Positions 38,149 through 48,853 of a DNA stretch of 64,000 nt are shown here, piece after piece. The position numbers and the translations under genes were made by a program. The notes beneath the pieces were generated by a model. That model searched no databases. It was not told the DNA's origin and saw only the letters and a list, made by a program, of their open reading frames with translations. The stretch lies in the NCBI GenBank assembly GCA_023105745.1, contig JALGQZ010000015.1:1247501-1311500 (forward strand). The letters run 5' to 3'. This DNA comes from Austropuccinia psidii (lineage: Eukaryota > Basidiomycota > Pucciniomycetes > Pucciniales > Sphaerophragmiaceae). Position 1 is the stretch's first letter, and every line of letters begins with the position of its first letter.

Positions 38149-40177
38149 TGTGAGCCTTTGAGATATGACCACATACCCAATAAGGTCACAAAAAATACTC
38201 AGAATAATTATACCTTTAATATAATTATATTAAAATTAATTAGAATAATTATACACTAAAAATAATTACTCAAATATACAAAAAATACCATAAATTGGTA
38301 CTAAAATTGGTTTAACTTAAAAACCAATGAATGAAAATGTGAAATAAATTATACCATTGGATTCCCCATGGAAAAATACACATATACCATTTTTATGGCA
38401 TATCTGTAAAGCCAATATTTAAGGAATTATAAGGTACAATACCTTATAAAAACCATAAAAACTCATTTATCTCAGAAACTAATGAAACAACATGTGAAAT
38501 AAATTGTACCAGTGGACTCTCCACAAAAATTCCACATATAAAACAATTAATAAGCTAATTCCCAAAATCAATACTTAAGGAATTATCCTGAATATATGCA
38601 CTTTTTTGGTCAACGCATATATTCAGTGATCATAGCTAATATCTTCTAAACTATACATGCTAGAATGATGAACCAAAAATAAAGTTACCACGTAATTACT
38701 GTACAAACACAGATATGAACTTTATTTTGCAAATTATAAACAAGGTTAAGACTTATGAGGAAATATTGATAAAAATCAACAGAGCTGTTGACCACTTTGT
38801 TGTGAAAGTAGTCCAAACTTAAAAAAAAGTATACAGTTGGATTCTCCTAGTTCATTCGTGAAGAATGTTGTAATTTTTATTATTAAATTCAGGGTATAAC
38901 CCCCTGAAATCAAGGTTTGAAGTTTAAAATATTGAATTTCGACAGAAAAGATGAGTTACAAGAAAAATCATCAAAATTAGAGTTTTGATGATGTAATGAA
39001 AAGCTCTTGGAAGCATAATGAGGTTATGTCAGGCTATCAGAATTCACTCTCTGAATTGCTGTAGCGTGAAAACCTTAAAAGTTATTGAGGATCAAAGTTT
39101 GAGCTTAAATTGAGCTGTTATGATCACATACTGTAACCTTAAATTAAGTTTAACAGTCTTAATAGTGATAAAATTGGTGAATACTATTAGTTTATGATTA
39201 AAACTAATAAAATCCACGAAATTTGGGGTTCTGCCAAGCCTCTGATGTCATCACAATTAGAGTTATAGTGATAACTCTAAATAATGGTGTAATAATGATG
39301 TAATATGGTTTGATCATGATGTAATCACCCTCAAACCTTAAAATATTGATCAATTCCAGTGGATATGATCAGTAAACGTCTACTAGAAGCCTGTTGGACT
39401 CTAGGAGGGAGGTATTTACTATAAATAGAGCTCTTTTTACTCTGTTTTCCCCTCAGACGCATCAAAAAACATTAAATCAATTAAACCAAAGGTAATTTCT
39501 TTATTCTTTATATATAAAACTGTTATATTATTAAAGACCAAAGACCACCTTGCTATAATCATCTATTTTGACGTGATTAAATCATTTATTTAATTGTTTT
39601 TGTTAAAAATCTCTCTAAAAACTCATTTCCACGTAAAATCAAGAAATTTAGTAATTTTCTTTATTTTTTATTGTAAATACAATTTGAAAAAGTTGTATTA
39701 TATTCTTTTGGCGTAAAATATCTCAAAATTATTATTTTAAGTGTTAAAAGTAGGTTATTTCATCTTATTATAATAATTTCTCTCTTATTATTACTCTTAA
39801 TAATTCTTAATTAATATAAATAGTATTTATATTAATATATAACTTTAATATTAGTAATATTATTGTTATTAATTGTTTTTTATTTATAAAAAACAGTTTT
39901 TTACGCCTTTATTATTTGTTGGTAACAATAATAAAGAGCTTTATAATATATTAATATTTTTATATTAATATATTATTTATAATATTATAATTTCATATAA
40001 TATTAATTTATATTATTATATTTATTTAATAATATAATATTTTTACGCCATAATAATAATATTTCTTTATTATTATTATTATTTTAATCTTATTTACTTT
40101 AATTATAAGGACATTCAGAGTACAATAAGTAATAAATTAGTAATTTTTTACTTATTGTTTCATAGTCAAACCTTACA
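38149..40177 (+). repeat. 5' LTR of Gypsy copy B
   Basis: The LTR runs from TGTGAGCC to CTTACA. The TATA box TATAAATAG is at 39420-39428. The downstream 750 nt (R/U5) are extremely AT-rich, with a handful of CpG motifs: gacgtgatt, cacgtaaaat, ggcgtaaaat, tacgcctttat and tacgccataat. Confidence 0.95.
39420..39428 (+). promoter_or_regulatory. TATA box, Gypsy copy B 5' LTR
   Basis: TATAAATAG, followed by agctctttttactctg, is conserved in all LTRs of this family. Transcription would start shortly downstream, in R. Confidence 0.7.
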
Positions 40178-40179
40178 TT

Positions 40180-40193
40180 TGGGGGCCTGGCCG
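40180..40193 (+). other. Primer-binding site of Gypsy copy B
   Basis: TGGGGGCCTGGCCG lies two bases after the LTR end. It is the same as in copy A and, with one extra T before it, copy C. Confidence 0.75.
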
Positions 40194-40683
40194 TGATATT
40201 TACTTAAAAGACCTTTAAAAAGATTCTATTTGGGTTTATCCAATAATAAATTATATTTATAATCATAAAATTATATAATAATTTTATATTTTATTGATTT
40301 TAAAAGCTATTGAGGCATTTGGAAAGCAATTGTACTGTCTTACACGTGGTTTTTCACATCCTTAGACTTGCAAGAACTTTCTTTGAGTGACTCTAGTGAT
40401 TAAAAAAGATAATTTATAAATTAAAAATAATTTTTATTATAATTTAATTTTATAAGAATCATATTCATTTTTTATTTTATTCTTTAAAAATAAAAATATA
40501 CATAAAAAATATTAAAAAATATTAAAAACCAATAAAAAAAGTTATTTTTATTCATTTTTATTCATTTCTTTATTTATTTCATTTTTTTTAAGATATAAAA
40601 GCAATTTCTACGTGGAAAATTGCCATATCTTGCCAAAAATAACACTTCTTATAAAAAGACTTATATTTATTTGTCTTTTTTAG

Positions 40684-41602
40684 TGTTTGAAGATAACCCA
40701 ACAGAAGACAACCAAGCTACTGTTGAGAGATTGGTGGAAGAAACTTGTCAAAGTTCTCCAACACCAGTTATCACCAAAAGAAAGAAAGCTAAGAAATTAG
40801 ACTTTCCAGGGCCCACCATTCAAGACTCTGAAGGTGAGCACCTCTTTTTAAATTGCCATAAAAGAATTTTATTCTAAAAATACTTTTATTTTTTCTTATT
40901 CTTTAATTATGACTACCAGAAGAGGTTCCCAATACTCCATCCAATCAGATGGAGCTGGACTCAGAAGTAGAATTGATCCCTCAAAAGGGAAAAGAAAGGG
41001 CAATATCCCCAGTGGAACAGAATCCACACAAGGAAGTGCCTTATCCCAAAGGCAAGTCCCAGAAATGCCCATGATATCTGAGCCTGAATTGGAACTAAGT
41101 ATGAGTAACTCAAACAGGTACAAATCACATTCAGAGGGCTCAAATAGACATCTACATGAGCCAGTACAAGCAGTATTACACAGTATACAAGGACAAAGAC
41201 TGGGAAATGCTGCCTCAAATACACCAAGGAGTGATGAACTCCTGGCACATCCTGAAAAAGTTCCTCAAAGAGGAGGAGATAGTGAGATACTCCAATGGAT
41301 GGAATCCACTGTCATCCAAACCTCAAATCAAAAAAATCAAGGATTATCATGCCAAAAAGAGGGAGGCAACCAAGGAAGAAGCCCCAGTAGCTTCTACCAG
41401 CAAGCCTCAAGCCAACCCACTTCCCCAAGAAGGGAAGAAGAACAAGAAAAAGCATTGGAGGAAACCATATTCCCCAAGCTACAGAATCCCAAGAATCCAA
41501 AAGGATGCCATGGACAATGTTTTCAACATGGCCAGAACCTTGATGGAATTCAAGGACAAGGAAGAGCAAAGAATGAGACAACCTCATTTCCCAAAGAAAT
41601 AA
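40684..41602 (+). CDS. Spliced accessory protein overlapping gag (predicted)
   Basis: Exon 1 is 40684-40833 (acceptor tcttttttag before it; [10 protein letters not shown], basic cluster TKRKKAKK; donor GAAG|GTGAGC). Intron 1 is 40834-40919, ending ctaccag. Exon 2 is 40920-41051 ([20 protein letters not shown]). Intron 2 is 41052-41117, 66 nt with AG|GCAAGT donor and caaacag acceptor; unspliced it would add in-frame stops. Exon 3 is 41118-41602 ([35 protein letters not shown]). All phases fit. The protein is about 255 residues, acidic then strongly basic, with two NLS-like clusters. It overlaps Gag in another frame from 40920 on. The first codon is split (xTG), and any upstream exon is unknown. 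The same structure is in copy A, and the motifs recur in copy C and in part in the 1-1906 relic. Function unknown; a nuclear or RNA-binding role is a guess. Confidence 0.6.
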
Positions 41603-44600
41603 CCTTGTCCAAAGATGTTGTAAATACTTTAACAGAAATTAAAAATAGTATATTACCTCTAAAAGAAATTAAAGACAGTTTATTATCACTACAAGAAATA
41701 AATAACAATTTATCTTCTTTAACAAAAATTGTTGTACAAAACAAGAAAGAAATTGACAACATTAAGTTTATTGTTGAAAATAATAAACCAAAAAATTTAA
41801 TTGACAATACTCAAAAATTAATACAAGGACAACAAGAATTGTATAAATACATAAAAGATATCAAAGATAAGACTTTGACAATCAATTATGATGTGAGTAT
41901 TGACAATCTTACAGAAAAATTAAATAAATTAAGTATTTCTGTAGAAAAATTTGAAGAAAAGACTTCATCACACCAAAAATTACTTTTGGACCATGTGGAA
42001 AAAAGTGATGAAGCAAGAATGCATCTGAAAGATGATATTCAAAGTGAAATAAGGCTTATTACAGAAAAAATGGATAAAATTAATGAGGCTAATTTAAATA
42101 TGCCAAAGTTATCAACACCATTTTCTCATATAAGAAGCCCTATTAAAACAAAAGAGGAATTGTCAAATCCTTTCATAACAGACTTGAGTCACCAAGATAA
42201 TAACCAAGTCTTAATGAAGGAAGCACCTCAACTGAAAGAATGGCCAACATTCACAGGAGAAGGTGAATATGACCACATGTCATTCATTAAAACAATTGAC
42301 ATGTTACAAGAAGATTATGCCATACCAGATGAATTAATCACTGCAAGATTACATTCTTTGTTTGAGAAATCTGCAAAAAGATGGTATTATGGCATAAGAC
42401 AAACAAATGGTAAAAATACCTGGTCTTGGTGGAAACAAGAAATAATCACCAAGTGGGCAAATGATGCCTGGAGGTATAAGATAGAAAATGCATTTGAAAA
42501 CTCTTTCTTTGACCCAGAGAAAGATAAACCTTTAACTTGGTTCCTAAAACAAGTTGAAAGGCTTAATGCACTGTACCCAGAAATGTCACAGAAGATGGTG
42601 CATATGAAAATACTTAAAAAATGTGGAGGGGAACTAGAACATGCCCTAAGAAGCAGGTGTATAGAACCATGCTCCACAGAAGAGTATATAAATGCACTAG
42701 AAGATATAGTGACAAGAACAAAAATTGGCAGGACTTGGAAAAAATTGGACATTAAAAGCCCAAATAAACCATTTATCAAGAAAGATAAATCAAAAGAATC
42801 CTTCAAACCCAATACATCCAACAATAATGAGCAAAGAAAATGCCATAAATGTGGAGGTATTGGACACTTAGCCAATAATTGCCTTAAAAAAGCAAAGATT
42901 AATGAAATTGTGGAAACAGAAAACCACAATGACAAAGAAGAAGAATCTGACTCTGAAAAAGAGACAGAAGAATCAGAAAGCTCTGAAAGTGATGAAATCA
43001 ATATAATTAATGCACAAATTAATAATATTGATATAATTTATGAAGTACTGGATGTTAACTCAAACTTGCCACAAGTTGGAACATCTGACACAAATCTGAC
43101 AAACATACAAGATGCCAAAATGTATAGAACCAAACCTGCAAGAGGAATGGGATATACAGCTGGAAAATCAAGTATTAGTATTGTTATGGTTGATAACCAA
43201 GAAGGAAAGGTTAACTTAGATACAGGAGCATATTGCACCTGTGTTGGCAAAAATTATTTAAAAACCATTGTCCCAGACTGGCAAGAAAAACTTATGCCAA
43301 TACAAGGTGTCAAATTTAGTAGTGCAAGTGAGAGCATGAAGCCCCTTGGAATAATTGATTTAACACTAATTTTTCCTCATCCCTCACAATGTGTCAGAAT
43401 CAAAGTAGAGTTTGTAGTAATGGACAACTGTACTAGTAATCATTTCATACTTGGAAATGACTACTTATCAATCTATGGTATAGATATCTCCAACCAAAAG
43501 GATAGATATTTTACCATAGGAGATAATAAAAGACAAAAGTTTGGATTCTTAAATAACAAAAAACAAATCACAGTTATTAAGAATGAGGAAAAAATTCCAG
43601 AAAAAGAACTTTTTATATCTGAACAACTCAAAGAGGCAGAATTCAATCAAGAATTAACAGAAAAAATGAAAGAAAAAATGATTGACCTCTTATTTAAGTA
43701 TAAAAATGCCTTTGCAACTGACAAAGAGCCACTAGGTGCCATAATTGGACATGAAGTGGATATAATTCTTAATGTAGAAAAACCTTACCCACCTTTATTA
43801 AGAAGACCTGCTTATCCAGCCAGTCCAAGAGCTAGAGAAGCCCTAGAGGTGCACATTAAAGAATTAATGGACCTTGGAGTATTAAGAAAGGTTGGACATA
43901 ATGAGCAAGTAGAAGTTACTACACCTGTCATTATAACTTGGCATAATGGAAAATCAAGGATGGTAGGAGACTTCAGAGCCCTGAATACCTATACCATTCC
44001 AGACAGATATCCAATACCCAGAATCCATGAGACATTGACCCAATTGTCACAAGCTAAGTTCATCACAGCTATGGATGCTCTTAAGGGTTTTCATCAAAAT
44101 GTCTTAACAGACAATGCCAAGAAACTACTAAGAATAATAGTCCATTGTGGAATTTTTGAATACTTAAGAATGCCATTTGGGATAAAAAATGCACCTTCCC
44201 ATTATCAAAGAATGATGAATACCATATTTCCTGAAGAATTATCAGAAGGATGGTTAATAATCTACATTGATGATATCATAGTTTGCTCAGAAACTTGGGA
44301 AAATCACCTGACAAGACTAGAAAGGGTACTACAGAAAATAGTCCAAGTAAATATGAAAATTTCATTGAAAAAGTGTCATTTTGCATATAGTGAATTGAAA
44401 GCCCTAGGACATGTAGTATCTGGACTTAGTCTAGGCATAGACAAAAATAAAGTAGCAGCAGTACTACTTAAACCAATGCCTCAAAGTAAAAAAGAAATGC
44501 AATCATTTCTAGGATTTGCTGGTTACTATAGACAGCATATAAAGGACTTTGCAAAGATTGCTAAATCCTTGTATAAGCTATGTGACCAACAAACAGTCTA

Positions 44601-45252
44601 TGAGATGACAGAAGAAAGAGTCAAGGCATATGAAGAATTGAAAAATTCTTTAACAAATGCCCCATTTCTTCTAATGCCAGACTGGGAAATACCTTTCAAA
44701 CTGTACATTGATGCTTGTGGAGAAGGACTAGGTGCTGCACTTCACCAAACACAAATTATCAATGATAAACCAGTGGAAGGACCAATTTGTTTCATTTCAA
44801 GGCAGATAAAGCCAACAGAAGCAAGGTATGGAGCAAGCCAAATGGAATGCCTATGCCTAGTGTGGGCTTTAGAAAAGCTGCATTATTATTTGGATGGCAC
44901 AGTATTTGATGTAATCACAGACTGTAATGCTGTGAAATCACTATTAAATATGAAGACTCCAAATAGACATATGCTGAGATGGCAAATTGCTATCCAAGAA
45001 TATAGGGGAAATATGACTATTGTTCATAAATCTGGAAATATTCATAAAAATGCAGATGGTCTTAGCAGATGGGCTCTAGCAAATACCCCTGACAATCCAG
45101 CATGGGTACCACAAGAAGAGCACCATATAGAAGGAATATGTGTTACAGACATTGGCACAGAATTCTTTAACCAAGTTAAAGAAAGCTATAAGATAGACAA
45201 AAATTGCCATATCTTAAGCCAACTTCTAATGAAAGACTGCAAAGAACCATAA
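40909..45252 (+). CDS. Gag-protease-RT-RNase H polyprotein, Gypsy copy B
   Basis: This 1447-codon frame starts at ATG 40909, which lies in the last 11 nt of the accessory gene's intron 1, so only unspliced RNA would encode it. Residues 1-230 overlap the accessory frame and are Ser/Gln-rich. Residues 235-390 are coiled-coil-like. The capsid-like core holds GEYDHMSF and a WKKLDIKSP linker. The zinc knuckle [14 protein letters not shown] is at 645-658. Protease Asp is at 771 (LDTGAYC). RT has GDFRALNTY and YIDD at 1119-1122. RNase H starts near 1265 ([16 protein letters not shown]) with the downstream [17 protein letters not shown]. The frame ends in a TAA (45250) just before integrase, in the same frame. 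Gag and Pol are fused, so no Gag-Pol frameshift is needed. Confidence 0.92.
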   Translation: MTTRRGSQYSIQSDGAGLRSRIDPSKGKRKGNIPSGTESTQGSALSQRQVPEMPMISEPELELSMSNSNRYKSHSEGSNRHLHEPVQAVLHSIQGQRLGNAASNTPRSDELLAHPEKVPQRGGDSEILQWMESTVIQTSNQKNQGLSCQKEGGNQGRSPSSFYQQASSQPTSPRREEEQEKALEETIFPKLQNPKNPKGCHGQCFQHGQNLDGIQGQGRAKNETTSFPKEITLSKDVVNTLTEIKNSILPLKEIKDSLLSLQEINNNLSSLTKIVVQNKKEIDNIKFIVENNKPKNLIDNTQKLIQGQQELYKYIKDIKDKTLTINYDVSIDNLTEKLNKLSISVEKFEEKTSSHQKLLLDHVEKSDEARMHLKDDIQSEIRLITEKMDKINEANLNMPKLSTPFSHIRSPIKTKEELSNPFITDLSHQDNNQVLMKEAPQLKEWPTFTGEGEYDHMSFIKTIDMLQEDYAIPDELITARLHSLFEKSAKRWYYGIRQTNGKNTWSWWKQEIITKWANDAWRYKIENAFENSFFDPEKDKPLTWFLKQVERLNALYPEMSQKMVHMKILKKCGGELEHALRSRCIEPCSTEEYINALEDIVTRTKIGRTWKKLDIKSPNKPFIKKDKSKESFKPNTSNNNEQRKCHKCGGIGHLANNCLKKAKINEIVETENHNDKEEESDSEKETEESESSESDEINIINAQINNIDIIYEVLDVNSNLPQVGTSDTNLTNIQDAKMYRTKPARGMGYTAGKSSISIVMVDNQEGKVNLDTGAYCTCVGKNYLKTIVPDWQEKLMPIQGVKFSSASESMKPLGIIDLTLIFPHPSQCVRIKVEFVVMDNCTSNHFILGNDYLSIYGIDISNQKDRYFTIGDNKRQKFGFLNNKKQITVIKNEEKIPEKELFISEQLKEAEFNQELTEKMKEKMIDLLFKYKNAFATDKEPLGAIIGHEVDIILNVEKPYPPLLRRPAYPASPRAREALEVHIKELMDLGVLRKVGHNEQVEVTTPVIITWHNGKSRMVGDFRALNTYTIPDRYPIPRIHETLTQLSQAKFITAMDALKGFHQNVLTDNAKKLLRIIVHCGIFEYLRMPFGIKNAPSHYQRMMNTIFPEELSEGWLIIYIDDIIVCSETWENHLTRLERVLQKIVQVNMKISLKKCHFAYSELKALGHVVSGLSLGIDKNKVAAVLLKPMPQSKKEMQSFLGFAGYYRQHIKDFAKIAKSLYKLCDQQTVYEMTEERVKAYEELKNSLTNAPFLLMPDWEIPFKLYIDACGEGLGAALHQTQIINDKPVEGPICFISRQIKPTEARYGASQMECLCLVWALEKLHYYLDGTVFDVITDCNAVKSLLNMKTPNRHMLRWQIAIQEYRGNMTIVHKSGNIHKNADGLSRWALANTPDNPAWVPQEEHHIEGICVTDIGTEFFNQVKESYKIDKNCHILSQLLMKDCKEP

Positions 45253-46707
45253 CTTTCATCAAGACTAGATGAAACATGGAAAAAGGCATATGATGAAGGA
45301 AGATTCCACCTTCTTGATGGAATCCATTTCCACAGAACAAAACACACATGTGTTATGGCCTTAACAGACAGAACACTAATAAACACTATTTTACATGAGT
45401 GTCATGATAGTGTTGCATCTGGACATCTCTCAGAAGATAGGACACTAGAGAGGGTGAAAACCTGCTCTTGGTGGCCAAATTGGAAGAAAGATGTTGCAGA
45501 GTACTGCCAAACCTGTGACAGATGCCAAAAAGCCAACAGAGCCACAGGAAAGAAATTTGGAATGATGATCCAAATCCAAGAACCAAAATCCCCATGGGAA
45601 ATAGTTCATATGGATTGGGTAACAGCCTTACCTCCAGGAGGAGACAGGAGTTATAATGCATGCCTAGTGCTAGTTGACAGATACAGCAAAACTCCCATGT
45701 TCTTACCATGTCATAAAGATGACACAGCTATGGATACAGCCATAATGATATGGAATAAAGTCATTAGCCATACAGGCTTATTCCAAAATATTATAAGTGA
45801 CAGAGACCCAAAGTTCACTTCAGCATTATGGACAAATCTCCATAACCTGTTTGGGACAAAGTTATCATTCTCAACAGCTTATCATCCTCAAACTGATGGT
45901 TTAGCAGAAAGAATGATACAGACCCTAGAGGACATGATCAGAAGATTCTGTGCTTATGGGCTAGAATTCAAAGATTCTGATGGTTTTACCCATGATTGGT
46001 GTACACTAATACCAGCACTTGAATTGGCATATAAGACATCAATCCATTCTTCTACTGGCAAAACACCAGCAATGCTAGAGAAAGGTTGGAATCCAAGACT
46101 TCCTTATGATACCCTCAAAAAGGACTTAGTGGATATACATCCAACAGCAAGCAGCTTCAAGATAATGCTTGACAAAGCAAGACACCATGCAAACAGATGC
46201 ATGCAAGATTCTTTTAAATATGCAAAAGAAAGATGGGATAAAAGTCATAAGCCACCTGATTTCAAAATAGGGGACTTGGTTTTAGTATCAACCCTTAATT
46301 TCAATAACATAAAAGGCCCAAAGAAATTGAAAGATTCCTTTGCAGGACCATTTATGATAAAAGCACTTCATGGACCCAATGCTGTGCAATTGGAACTCAC
46401 AGGTGAACTAATGAACAAACACCCAACTTTCCCTGTAAGTCTGATAAAACCTTACAGTTCAAGTGACAAGGAGTTATTTCCACTAAGAAATAAACCCCCA
46501 CTTGAGATTCCCCCCTTGGAAGAAGGAGAGGAAAAGAAAATAGTAAAAGTCCTTAAAGAAAGAAGGACAAGAAAGAAAAAAGAAAGAGAATACCTTGTAA
46601 GGTATAAGAATTCAACTCAAGAAGATGAATGGCTACTTGAGAAAGATATAACAAATGCTGATAAACTACTAAGAAGGTTCAGACATGAAAGAAAACCTGA
46701 AAAATAA
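45253..46707 (+). CDS. Integrase with chromodomain-like C-terminus, Gypsy copy B
   Basis: This is a direct continuation of the previous frame after one TAA. The first ATG is at 45355, but homologous codons begin at 45253. It has a zinc domain (HECHDSVASGH then CQTCDRC), the catalytic triad Asp (45613, HMDWV), Asp (45799, ISDRDPKF) and Glu (45907, TDGLAERMIQ) with 35 residues between the last two, and a GPF motif (GPY/F-like, KLKDSFAGPFM). The tail reads REYLVRYKN and EDEWLLEKDI, typical of the chromodomain that targets chromoviruses to heterochromatin, though degenerate. If the TAA is not read through, the ATG-initiated product would lack part of the N-terminal domain. Confidence 0.9.
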   Translation, partial: LSSRLDETWKKAYDEGRFHLLDGIHFHRTKHTCVMALTDRTLINTILHECHDSVASGHLSEDRTLERVKTCSWWPNWKKDVAEYCQTCDRCQKANRATGKKFGMMIQIQEPKSPWEIVHMDWVTALPPGGDRSYNACLVLVDRYSKTPMFLPCHKDDTAMDTAIMIWNKVISHTGLFQNIISDRDPKFTSALWTNLHNLFGTKLSFSTAYHPQTDGLAERMIQTLEDMIRRFCAYGLEFKDSDGFTHDWCTLIPALELAYKTSIHSSTGKTPAMLEKGWNPRLPYDTLKKDLVDIHPTASSFKIMLDKARHHANRCMQDSFKYAKERWDKSHKPPDFKIGDLVLVSTLNFNNIKGPKKLKDSFAGPFMIKALHGPNAVQLELTGELMNKHPTFPVSLIKPYSSSDKELFPLRNKPPLEIPPLEEGEEKKIVKVLKERRTRKKKEREYLVRYKNSTQEDEWLLEKDITNADKLLRRFRHERKPEK

Positions 46708-46812
46708 AAAAGTTAAGCATTATTGAGCTTCAAGACTAACAAAGTCTATTGAAGAGGTAGGACAGTGGATGATACCCTAATCACATATATCAGATTGTGG
46801 TACAATCTTTTT

Positions 46813-46825
46813 TGGTGGTAGGGAA
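46813..46825 (+). other. Polypurine tract, Gypsy copy B
   Basis: The sequence ggtggtagggaa immediately precedes the 3' LTR TGTGAG. It is identical in copy A. Confidence 0.8.
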
Positions 46826-48853
46826 TGTGAGCCTTTGAGATATGAACACATACCCAATAAGGTCACAAAAAATACTCAGAATAATTATACCTTTAATATA
46901 ATTATATTAGAATTAATTAGAATAATTATACACTAAAAATAATTACTCAAATATACAAAAAATACCATAAATTGGTACTAAAATTGGTTTAACTTAAAAA
47001 CCAATGAATGAACATGCGAAATAAATTATACCATTGGATTCCCCATGGAAAAATACACATATACCATTTTTATGGCATATCTGTAAAGCCAATATTTAAG
47101 GAATTATAAGGTACAATACCTTATAAAAACCATAAAAACTTATTTATCTCAGAAACTAATGAAACAACATGTAAAATAAATTGTACCAGTGGATTCCCCA
47201 CAAAATTCCACATATAAAACAATTAATAAGCTAATTCCCAAAATCAATACTTAAGGAATTATCCTGAATATATGCACTTTTTTGGTCAACGCATATATTC
47301 AGTGATCATAGCTAATATCTTCTAAACTATACATGCTAGAATGATGAACCAAAAATAAAGTTACCACGTAATTACTGTAGGAACACAGATATGAACTTTA
47401 TTTTTCAAATTATAAACAAGGTTAAGACTTATGAGGAAATATTGATAAAAATCAACAGAGCTGTTGACCACTTTGTTGTGAAAGTAGTCCAAACTTAAAA
47501 AAAAGTATACAGTTGGATTCTCCTAGCTCATTAGTGAAGAATGTTGTAATTTTTATTATTAAATTCAGGGTATAACCCCCTGAAATCAAGGTTTGAAGTT
47601 TAAAATATTGAATTTCGACAGAAAAGATGAGTTACAAGAAAAATCATCAAAATTAGAGTTTTGATGATGTAATGAAAAGCTCTTGGCAGCATAATAAGGT
47701 TATGTCAGGCTATCAGAATGCACTCTCTGAATTGCTGTAGCGTGAAAACCTTAAAAGTTATTGAGGATCAAAGTTTGAGCTTAAATTGAGCTGTTATGAT
47801 CACATACTGTAACCTTAAATTAAGTTTAACAGTCTTAATAGTGATAAAATTGGTGAATACTATTAGTTTATGATTAAAACTAATAAAATCCACGAAATTT
47901 GGGGTTCTGCCAAGCCTCTGATGTCATCACAATTAGAGTTATAGTGATAACTCTAAATAATGGTGTAATAATGATGTAATATGGTTTGATCATGATGTAA
48001 TCACCCTCAAACCTTAAAATATTGATCAATTCCAGTGGATATGATCAGCACACGTCTACTAGAAGCCTGTTGGACTCTAGGAGGGAGGTATTTACTATAA
48101 ATAGAGCTCTTTTTACTCTGTTTTCCCCTCAGACGCATCAAAAAACATTAAATCAATTAAACCAAAGGTAATTTCTTTATTCTTTATATATAAAACTGTT
48201 ATATTATTAAAGACCAAAGACCACCTTGCTATAATCATCTATTTTGACGTGATTAAATCATTTATTTAATTGTTTTTGTTAAAAATCTCTCTAAAAACTC
48301 ATTTCCACGTAAAATCAAGAAATTTAGTAATTTTCTTTATTTTTTATTGTAAATACAATTTGAAAAAGTTGTATTATATTCTTTTGGCGTAAAATATCTC
48401 AAAATTATTATTTTAAGTGTTAAAAGTAGGTTATTTCATCTTATTATAATAATTTCTCTCTTATTATTACTCTTAATAATTCTTAATTAATATAAATAGT
48501 ATTTATATTAATATATAACTTTAATATTAGTAATATTATTGTTATTAATTGTTTTTTATTTATAAAAAACAGTTTTTTACGCCTTTATTATTTGTTGGTA
48601 ACAATAATAAAGAGCTTTATAATATATTAATTATTTTATATTAATATATTATTTATAATATTATAATTTCATATAATATTAATTTATATTATTATATTTA
48701 TTTAATAATATAATATTTTTACGCCATAATAATAATATTTCTTTATTATTATTATTATTTTAATCTTATTTACTTTAATTATAAGGACATTCAGAGTACA
48801 ATAAGTAATAAATTAGTAATTTTTTACTTATTGTTTCATAGTCAAACCTTACA
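46826..48853 (+). repeat. 3' LTR of Gypsy copy B
   Basis: This LTR is a partner of 38149-40177 and is nearly identical to it. Its TATA box is at 48096-48104. It ends CTTACA before the ACAGT target duplication. Confidence 0.95.

Larger units (their letters stand above)
38149..48853 (+). mobile_element. Young, nearly intact Ty3/Gypsy element (copy B)
   Basis: This 10.7-kb element has LTRs of 2029 and 2028 bp (38149-40177, 46826-48853), with about 20 differences visible by eye. The perfect target duplication ACAGT is at 38144-38148 and 48854-48858. It carries a primer site, a spliced accessory gene, gag-protease-RT-RNase H in one 1447-codon frame, then integrase with a chromodomain-like end. 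Only one stop separates the two long frames. Its insertion split the protease of copy C. It belongs to the same family as copy A. Confidence 0.96.

Noticed and set aside
40180..40193. Firm call of a tRNA-Pro primer
   Set aside because: Only the first seven bases agree, and no host tRNA set is available to compare.
40620..40877. ORF of 85 codons before gag of copy B taken as a complete small gene
   Set aside because: It opens at TTG and its first 20 codons are AT-rich leader. The credible part starts after the acceptor at 40683 and is treated as exon 1.
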